Shown piece by piece: positions 58,938-64,000 of a stretch of DNA of 64,000 nucleotides. The DNA lies in contig DATDOE010000089.1 in NCBI GenBank assembly GCA_035293405.1, positions 13,818 to 77,817 of the forward strand, written 5' to 3'. Source of the stretch: Gp6-AA40 sp035293405. Lineage in GTDB: Bacteria > Acidobacteriota > Vicinamibacteria > Vicinamibacterales > UBA2999. How positions within the stretch are numbered: the first letter of the stretch is position 1; every line of letters begins with the position of its first letter. Under the pieces are notes generated by a model that was given only the letters and a program-made list of their open reading frames with translations, did not search any database and was not told the origin of the DNA. The translations under genes were made by a program, and so were the position numbers.

Positions 58938-60353
58938 GTGCGCAGGACAAAGATCATCGCGACTCTCGGCCCCGCGTCAGACAGCGAGGCGGCGATTCGG
59001 GAGCTGATTGCCGCAGGCGTCGACGTCTTCCGGTTCAACTTTTCTCATGGCACTCGTGAGGGCCACGCCGAAGTCGTCGCGCGCGTGCGGCGAGTGGCCC
59101 AGGAGTCGACACGCGTCGTCGCGTTGCTCCAGGATCTGAGCGGACCGAAGATCCGGACCGGCAGGTTGAGAGGCGGCGAGGCGTTGCCGCTCAAGGCGGG
59201 TGATGCGCTGACGATTGCGGTCGGGGATTTTACCGGCGAGCCTGGGCGGGTGTCGACGACGTTCGCCGATCTGCCGAAGGTGGTCCATCCGGGCGACCAC
59301 CTGCTGCTCGACGATGGCCGGATTCAGCTGCGTGTCGACGCGACCACCGACACCGACATTCGAACCACGGTCGTGGACGGCGGTCCGCTGGGCGAGCATA
59401 AGGGGATCAACGTACCCGGTGTGGAATTTCCCGCCACGGGACTCACGGAGAAGGACATCGCCGACCTGCAGTTTGGCGCCAGGCAGGGGGTTGATTTCGT
59501 CGCGCTGAGCTTTGTGCAGAGCGCGGAGGTGCTTCGTCAGGCGCGAATGCTGCTGCGCGAGGCTGGTGCACCGTGGACTCCTCTGGTTGCCAAGCTCGAA
59601 CGGCCCGAGGCGATCGCGCGCCTCGAGGAGATCCTCCAGGAGAGCGACGCCGTGATGGTGGCGCGCGGAGATCTGGGGCTCGAGTTGCCGCTCGAGCAAG
59701 TCCCGCGCATTCAGAAAGAGATTACGCGCCGGGGACGCGCACTCAAGGTGCCTGTGATCGTTGCCACGCAGGTGCTCGAGTCGATGCGGACAGAGCCGCG
59801 GCCCACGCGAGCCGAGGTCAGCGACGCCGCCAACGCTGTCGATGATGGCGTGGACGCGATCATGCTGGCCGGAGAGACCGCCGCGGGCGCCTATCCCGTC
59901 AAGGCCGTTCAGACGCTGGACCTGGTGATTCGCGACGCGGAATCGATGCCGGTGAGCCGGTCGCGCCAGGTCCAGACGGAGCGCCGGCTGAGCGGTCATG
60001 CCCACGCGGTGTGCGAAGCGGCGGTCACGCTGGCCGAGCGGGGCGACGCCGCCGCGATTGTGGCCGTGACGCGCGGTGGCAAGACCGCGCGCGTGTTGTC
60101 GGCACTTCGACCGCGCGCGCCGATCTTCGCGGCGACCGATCAGTCGAACATCGCGCGCACCCTGGCGCTCGCGTGGGGCGTGGTGCCGGTGCTCACCGAT
60201 CTCAGCGGCGATGTCAACGAGGCGGCGAGCCGGATCGGGAGCGAGCTCGTGACGCGCGGCGATATCGAGCCGGGTTCGGTCATCGTCCTCGTCAGCGTGA
60301 CGCCGGACCTCTCGCGCGGCCCGTCGAACTTCCTCAAACTGCAACGAGTGTAG
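58938..60353 (+). CDS. pyk: Pyruvate kinase
   Basis: Converts phosphoenolpyruvate and ADP to pyruvate and ATP. The 471-residue protein has RRTKIIATLGPAS at the N terminus, FRFNFSHGT, LLQDLSGPKIRTG, the active-site region VMVARGDLGLELPLEQVP, MLAGETAAGAYPVKAV, and a C-terminal domain with AIVAVTRGGKTARVLSALRP. The GTG start lies right after a heptamer array. Confidence 0.97.
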   Translation: MRRTKIIATLGPASDSEAAIRELIAAGVDVFRFNFSHGTREGHAEVVARVRRVAQESTRVVALLQDLSGPKIRTGRLRGGEALPLKAGDALTIAVGDFTGEPGRVSTTFADLPKVVHPGDHLLLDDGRIQLRVDATTDTDIRTTVVDGGPLGEHKGINVPGVEFPATGLTEKDIADLQFGARQGVDFVALSFVQSAEVLRQARMLLREAGAPWTPLVAKLERPEAIARLEEILQESDAVMVARGDLGLELPLEQVPRIQKEITRRGRALKVPVIVATQVLESMRTEPRPTRAEVSDAANAVDDGVDAIMLAGETAAGAYPVKAVQTLDLVIRDAESMPVSRSRQVQTERRLSGHAHAVCEAAVTLAERGDAAAIVAVTRGGKTARVLSALRPRAPIFAATDQSNIARTLALAWGVVPVLTDLSGDVNEAASRIGSELVTRGDIEPGSVIVLVSVTPDLSRGPSNFLKLQRV

Positions 60354-60354
60354 G

Positions 60355-60420
60355 CAGCTGGCAGTAGGCAGTAGGCCGCCCACCGCCCACCGCCTACTGC
60401 CCTACCGCCTGCTGCATACT
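60355..60420. repeat. Heptamer hairpin without an ORF (TAGGCAG words)
   Basis: TAGGCAG, CTGGCAG, TAGGCAG and TAGGC on the left face GCCTACTG, CCCTACCGCC and TGCTGC on the right across GCCCACCGCCCACC. The same words, in long arrays, flank the four-helix-bundle gene at 63240-63748, so this looks like a short internally deleted derivative. Confidence 0.8.
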
Positions 60421-60427
60421 GATTACT

Positions 60428-60892
60428 GTGCACGAATTCACTCACAGCCTGACCATCGACGCGCCCCCGGCCGTCGTCCTTGATGCCTTCTTCGACACCG
60501 ATGCGCTGGCCGCGTGGTGGCACGTGAGCCGCTCGCTCTGCGTGCCGCGGCCGCTCGGGGTCTATGCGATCGAGTGGTTGCCGACCGAGTGGCGCGACGA
60601 AGTGCTCGGCCGGCTGGGTGGGGCGTTTCGCGGCACGGTCATCGAGTTCAAAGCGGGCCGCGAGTTCTTCATCGCCGATGCGTACTGGCTGCCCCCAGAC
60701 GGAGAGCCCGTCGGGCCGATGGCGCTCGAAGCCACCTGCGCGCCGCTCGGCGATCGCACGGTGCTCCATGTCCGACAGTCCGGTTGGGAGAACAGCCCTC
60801 GCTGGTCCCGGTACTACGACGTGATCGCCACCGGCTTCACGCTGGCACTCGACGAGTTGAAGCAATACGTTGAACGTCGTTGGAATGAGTGA
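60428..60892 (+). CDS. SRPBCC (START/Bet v1-like) domain protein
   Basis: The 154-residue protein has the AHSA1/SRPBCC fold: FTHSLTIDAPPAVVLDAFFD, WWHVSRSLCVPRPLGVYAIEW and the long C-terminal helix SRYYDVIATGFTLALDELKQYVE. It may bind a hydrophobic ligand or act as a cyclase or Hsp90-cochaperone-like protein. The GTG lies 7 nt after CATACT. Confidence 0.85.
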   Translation: MHEFTHSLTIDAPPAVVLDAFFDTDALAAWWHVSRSLCVPRPLGVYAIEWLPTEWRDEVLGRLGGAFRGTVIEFKAGREFFIADAYWLPPDGEPVGPMALEATCAPLGDRTVLHVRQSGWENSPRWSRYYDVIATGFTLALDELKQYVERRWNE

Positions 60893-60907
60893 CCACTAGT
60901 GACTATG

Positions 60908-61045
60908 TGATTGCTGATTGGTTGGTGATTGGTGAATGACGATTGAAGATTCAGGCAGCATGTCCCGATTGTCAATAGATCAGCAATCGCCATTCACCAA
61001 TCAACAACGATTCGCCAATCAAACATCAAGAATCGAGAATAATCT
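60908..61045. repeat. Inverted pair of heptamer arrays (TGATTGG / CCAATCA words)
   Basis: The left arm (60908-60953) reads TGATTGC, TGATTGG, TTGGTGA, TTGGTGA, ATGACGA. The right arm (60984-61045) reads CAGCAAT, CGCCATT, CACCAAT, CGCCAAT, CAAACAT, CAAGAAT, its reverse complement in kind. They fold into a long hairpin ending at the LOG-family gene start. The words match the array at 21789-21852. Confidence 0.8.
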
Positions 61046-61049
61046 CCCC

Positions 61050-61913
61050 ATGCATCCCCAGCCGCTTGCTTACCGCGACCCTGAGTTCCTCGAGAGCGAG
61101 GAGGCGCGACCGCTTCGCATTCTCGCCGAGTACCTCGAGCCGCTGCGTCGCTTCAAAGCCCAGAATATTCAGGACACCGTCGTCTTCTTCGGCTCCGCGC
61201 GGATTCACAGCCGCGAGGTCGCCGAGCAGGCGCTCGAGCGTCTCGAGAAGCGATTTGGATCGCGCGCCGACGTCGAAGGCAACGACCACATGACGCGTGG
61301 GCGGAAAGCCGTGGAATGGTCGCGGTACTACGAGGAGGCGCGCCAGCTCGCGCACATGTTCGCCGAGTGGTCGATGACCCTGGACGCACCGCATCACCGG
61401 TTCGTCGTCACATCAGGCGGCGGGCCCGGCATCATGGAGGCCGCCAACCGCGGTGCCTTCGAGGCCGGCGGCAAGACCATCGGCTTGAACATCCGCCTGC
61501 CCTTCGAGCAGGGGGCGAACAGGTTCATCACCGAAGGCCTCCACTTCGAGTTCCACTACTTCTTCATGCGCAAGTTCTGGTTTGCCTACCTGGCGAAGGC
61601 ATTGGTGATTTTCCCCGGCGGGTTCGGGACGCTGGACGAGATGTTCGAGATCCTCACGCTGATGCAGACGGAGAAGCTGGCGAAGCAGATTCAGATCATT
61701 CTGTACGGCACGGAGTACTGGGATCCGATCCTGCACCTGGAGCCGATGGCCGAATGGGGTGCGATTGGCGCCGGCGACATCAACCTGATCCAGCGCGCGG
61801 ATACGCCGGAACGGGCGTTCGAGCTGCTGAAGACGCACCTGACCGAGCACCATCTGATCCCGCCGACTGCGCAGGAGATGCGGTCGCCTGGGATTGCCAA
61901 GACCAGGTCGTAG
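61050..61913 (+). CDS. LOG-family protein (Rossmann fold, TIGR00730-like)
   Basis: The 287-residue protein has the lysine-decarboxylase-like/LOG signature PGGFGTLDEMFE and the GGGPGIMEAANRGA loop. LOG proteins cleave nucleoside monophosphate-linked bases (phosphoribohydrolase activity) and occur widely outside plants. The ATG at 61050 follows the heptamer hairpin. It has an N-terminal extension of about 60 residues. Confidence 0.93.
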   Translation: MHPQPLAYRDPEFLESEEARPLRILAEYLEPLRRFKAQNIQDTVVFFGSARIHSREVAEQALERLEKRFGSRADVEGNDHMTRGRKAVEWSRYYEEARQLAHMFAEWSMTLDAPHHRFVVTSGGGPGIMEAANRGAFEAGGKTIGLNIRLPFEQGANRFITEGLHFEFHYFFMRKFWFAYLAKALVIFPGGFGTLDEMFEILTLMQTEKLAKQIQIILYGTEYWDPILHLEPMAEWGAIGAGDINLIQRADTPERAFELLKTHLTEHHLIPPTAQEMRSPGIAKTRS

Positions 61914-62028
61914 TTCAAAACTCAAGACTCAAAACTCAAACACTGCAATCGGAGTGAACGCGCCGCGTCTTTCGCCCCGTTCTTGCGCAGCAGTTACTGT
62001 TTGAGTTTTGCGTTTCGAGTCTTGAGTT
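61914..62028. repeat. Inverted heptamer arrays (ACTCAAA / TTTGAGT words)
   Basis: The left arm (61914-61945) reads AAACTCA, AGACTCA, AAACTCA, AACACTG. The right arm (61992-62028) reads GTTACTGTTTGAGTT and then TTCGAGTCTTGAGTT, the near reverse complement. A loop of about 50 nt separates them. The element fills the convergent gap between the LOG and NamZ-like genes and may terminate both. Confidence 0.85.
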
Positions 62029-62030
62029 AC

Positions 62031-63191
62031 TTAGTACAACAGGAATGGCGCCCCCACTTCCCTGAACGCCTCTTCGTCCTCGCGCCAACTCTCCGCGATC
62101 GTGGTCGCGGGCACGTCCCGTTCGATCTGTTGCCGCAGCACGTCCGACCCGGCGAGGATGTCGATCGGCATCTTGTCGTGCTCGTACTCGTACGGTGGCT
62201 GACGCCAGGCGTATTTCGAGGGATCCGTCCGCCGGAACATCCCCGCGAGCGCCACGCCGGCGAGCACCGGCCGGAACGCGCCGCGATCCGTGACGTGCAT
62301 CTGGCACCCCCCGCAGGCTTGCTTCGCGTGCTTTTGAAACGTCGGCTCGAAGACCGCAGGGCGGAAGTAGACGCCGGCGAGCCCCAGCCGATTCATCTCG
62401 CGCGCAAATCGTTCGGCTTCGATCCAGGGCGCGCCCACGAGCTCGAACGGGCGAGTCGTGCCCCGACCCTCTGAAAGCATGATCCCTTCAAACAGCACCG
62501 TCCCGGGGTAGACGATGGCGGTATCGAGTGTCGGCATGTTGGGCGACGGCATGACCCACGGGAGCGCCGTCTGGTCCGCGTACATCTCCCGCTGCCAACC
62601 CTCCATCGGCACGACCTCGAGCGGGGCGCCGATCTCGAACTGCTCGTTGAAGAGCCGGGCCAGCTCGCCGATCGTCATCCCGTGACGCATCGGAATCGGG
62701 AACTGACCGACGAACGATTCGAACCCGGGGACCAGCCGCGCGCCTTCGACGTCGTTGCCGCCGATCGGGTTGGGCCGGTCGCACACGATCACTGGAACGC
62801 CATGCCGCGCGCACGCGCGCAGGCAGTTGGCCATCGTGTAGATGTAGGTGTAAATGCGGGCGCCGATGTCCTGCAGATCGATGACCAGGACGTCGATCCC
62901 CTTCAGCATCTCCGCTGTCGGTTCGCGCGTTTCGCTGTAGAGCGAGTAGATCGGCACCCGGCGACCGGGATCGTCGACGTGCGGCGTCTCGATCATGTTG
63001 TCCTGCACGTCGGACCTGAACCCATGCTGCGGTCCGAAGATCGCCGCCAGCGTCAGGTCATCGGACGCTGCCAGCCGGTCGACGATGTGCAGGAAGCCGC
63101 GATCGAGCGAGGCGTGGTTGCAGACAATGCCGACGCGCTTGCCGTGGAGACGCGTGGACGCGAGGAGCCGATCGGAGCCGAGCCGGACCAT
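62031..63191 (-). CDS. DUF1343 protein, NamZ-like exo-beta-N-acetylmuramidase family
   Basis: The 386-residue protein has the DUF1343 motifs: VRLGSDRLL start, IFGPQHGFRSDVQDNMIE, VPIYSLYSE, VLVIDLQDIGARIYTYIYTM, PIGGNDVEG and WVMPSPNMPTLDTAIVYPG. Characterised NamZ proteins remove terminal MurNAc from peptidoglycan fragments. No signal peptide is visible, so a cytoplasmic recycling role is likely. The fourth Met (63191) was chosen because GATAAT lies 7 nt upstream; 63200 is the longest start. Confidence 0.9.
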   Translation of the reverse strand: MVRLGSDRLLASTRLHGKRVGIVCNHASLDRGFLHIVDRLAASDDLTLAAIFGPQHGFRSDVQDNMIETPHVDDPGRRVPIYSLYSETREPTAEMLKGIDVLVIDLQDIGARIYTYIYTMANCLRACARHGVPVIVCDRPNPIGGNDVEGARLVPGFESFVGQFPIPMRHGMTIGELARLFNEQFEIGAPLEVVPMEGWQREMYADQTALPWVMPSPNMPTLDTAIVYPGTVLFEGIMLSEGRGTTRPFELVGAPWIEAERFAREMNRLGLAGVYFRPAVFEPTFQKHAKQACGGCQMHVTDRGAFRPVLAGVALAGMFRRTDPSKYAWRQPPYEYEHDKMPIDILAGSDVLRQQIERDVPATTIAESWREDEEAFREVGAPFLLY

Positions 63192-63239
63192 CATGGTCAT
63201 TATCGACGTTGGAGACTCACGGCTCCAGGCTTTAGAGAA

Positions 63240-63289
<50 letters not shown>

Positions 63290-63293
63290 GCGG

Positions 63294-63655
63294 CTAACGC
63301 TTTAGCGAGTTGGCGAGTCCCGTTACGAGTCTTCCGACTTCGCCGGCCGACGTCAGGATCGTGGTGACCGATGCGTCCGTGAGTTGACCCAGTCTCCCAG
63401 CGAGGAGAACGTGCGACTCGAGCTCTCGCACAGAGCCGTGGGCGATAGAGAGATGGTTTCGGAACGCTCCGCAGCTTCTGCGACCCTGTCCCTCAGCGAT
63501 GTTGGCAGGAATTGCCGCGGCCGACCGGCGAATCGCTCTGAAATCAGAGCGAAGCGCTCTGTGGCTGGCATCTTTTCGGACTCGCGATAGACGGTCACAA
63601 CCAGGTCCATGGCTTTCTGCCATGCGACGAGGTCTTGATAGTTTCTCGAAGGCAT
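63294..63655 (-). pseudogene. Frameshifted four-helix-bundle (23S rRNA intervening-sequence) protein
   Basis: The first frame reads PSRNYQDLVAWQKAMDLVVT then TERFALISE, the normal start of S23/four-helix-bundle proteins. A second frame continues RRSAAAIPANIAEGQGR then LSIAHGSVRELESHVLLAGR. The break is at about 63530-63545 and needs a one-base change to restore the frame, so the copy is broken unless a sequencing error is present. Such proteins occur in 23S rRNA intervening sequences and as Avd-like accessory proteins. Inverted TAGGCAG arrays flank it. Confidence 0.85.
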
Positions 63656-63685
63656 ACCGCTACGGCAGTGCCAAGCGCATGCCAT

Positions 63686-63748
<63 letters not shown>

Positions 63749-63754
63749 CGATCG

Positions 63755-63784
63755 TTGACCCGACGCACTGAGAGCTTGTACTGT
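63755..63784 (+). promoter_or_regulatory. Promoter of the MetE-family gene
   Basis: TTGACC (63755-63760) and TACTGT (63779-63784) are separated by 18 nt, with a predicted start near 63791 and a GGAG ribosome site before the ATG at 63818. It begins immediately after the heptamer array. Confidence 0.55.
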
Positions 63785-63817
63785 CGGAAGGTTGTATCAA
63801 TCGCTGGAGACACACCA

Positions 63818-64000
63818 ATGCTGAAAGCCACTGCCGGGATCATGCTCCCGACCACCATCACGGGCTCGCTGCCGCGCCCCAGCTGGTATACCGAAAATCT
63901 GGGCACGCGGTCGTTTCTGGACGCGATGGTGACGTCGCGGTTTCGCGAGCAGTATGTGGACGCGGTGTCGGTCTACCTGCGGGAGCAGGAAGTGGCGGGG
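63818..64000 (+). CDS. Cobalamin-independent methionine synthase-like protein, N-terminal part (runs off window)
   Basis: The 61 visible residues read LPTTITGSLPRPSWYTENLG and SRFREQYVDAVSVYLREQE, typical of the start of short MetE-family (C-terminal-domain type) proteins. The zinc-binding His/Cys and folate-binding parts lie outside the window. The start is supported by GGAG 8 nt upstream. Substrate may differ from that of classical MetE. Confidence 0.8.
   Translation, partial: MLKATAGIMLPTTITGSLPRPSWYTENLGTRSFLDAMVTSRFREQYVDAVSVYLREQEVAG

Overview
This is a 64 kb high-GC window from a bacterial chromosome. Nearly all of it is coding, much of it in short operons with ATGA or GTGA overlaps. 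Gene content suggests an acidobacterium, most likely of the Vicinamibacteria type: exported PQQ and NHL beta-propeller proteins, a DUF58/MoxR/DUF4129/SpoIIM/RDD membrane operon, a KaiC-KaiB-kinase operon, LigD-type NHEJ enzymes and abundant short intergenic hairpins. This placement is inferred from gene families; no rRNA is present to test it.

Layout. 1-6.4 kb (mostly minus): prmC(partial)-prfA, moaE-moaD, a bioY-thiD-exported protein operon, an exported methyltransferase and aspartase. 6.4-11 kb (plus): class I fumarase, divergent from aspartase through overlapping -10 boxes; an ErpA-type Fe-S carrier; a Fur-ferritin-like fusion regulator; a PHP phosphoesterase; a degenerate ABC ATPase; then a convergent cold-shock gene. 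11.4-22.9 kb: a MocA-like nucleotidyltransferase, an outer-membrane protein with a charged repeat stalk, an AhpD-like protein, a di-haem cytochrome plus PQQ dehydrogenase pair, three NHL propellers, a Nudix hydrolase and a DUF4159 protein. 22.9-30 kb: eight minus-strand genes forming a MoxR/DUF58 envelope operon. 30-32.5 kb: the ligase and polymerase parts of LigD as two convergent genes. 32.8-39.5 kb: stress-type proteins, a Crp/Fnr regulator and kaiC-kaiB-histidine kinase. 39.5-41.2 kb: a small scar region (serine-recombinase remnant, GIY-YIG gene, tRNA-Ala). 41.2-49 kb: an exported protein and a two-subunit AddB/AddA-type helicase-nuclease. 49-54.6 kb: zinc-ribbon proteins, a DnaJ-like zinc finger protein, Mrp and an M16 protease pair. 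54.7-64 kb: methyltransferase, peptidase E, hydrolase, amidase, pyruvate kinase, SRPBCC and LOG proteins, a NamZ-like protein, a broken four-helix-bundle gene and the start of a MetE-family gene.

The most unusual signal is not a gene. At least a dozen gene borders carry short arrays of degenerate repeats with a period of about 7 nt (8 nt in one family). The words differ from locus to locus. Several arrays are paired head-to-head into long hairpins, and one inverted pair encloses a frameshifted four-helix-bundle gene. A second repeat class consists of small palindromes, often ending in CTACG. These lie between genes and also sit in frame inside the AddB and AddA genes. Several genes also share a -10-like hexamer only about 6 nt before the start codon, which suggests frequent leaderless transcripts.
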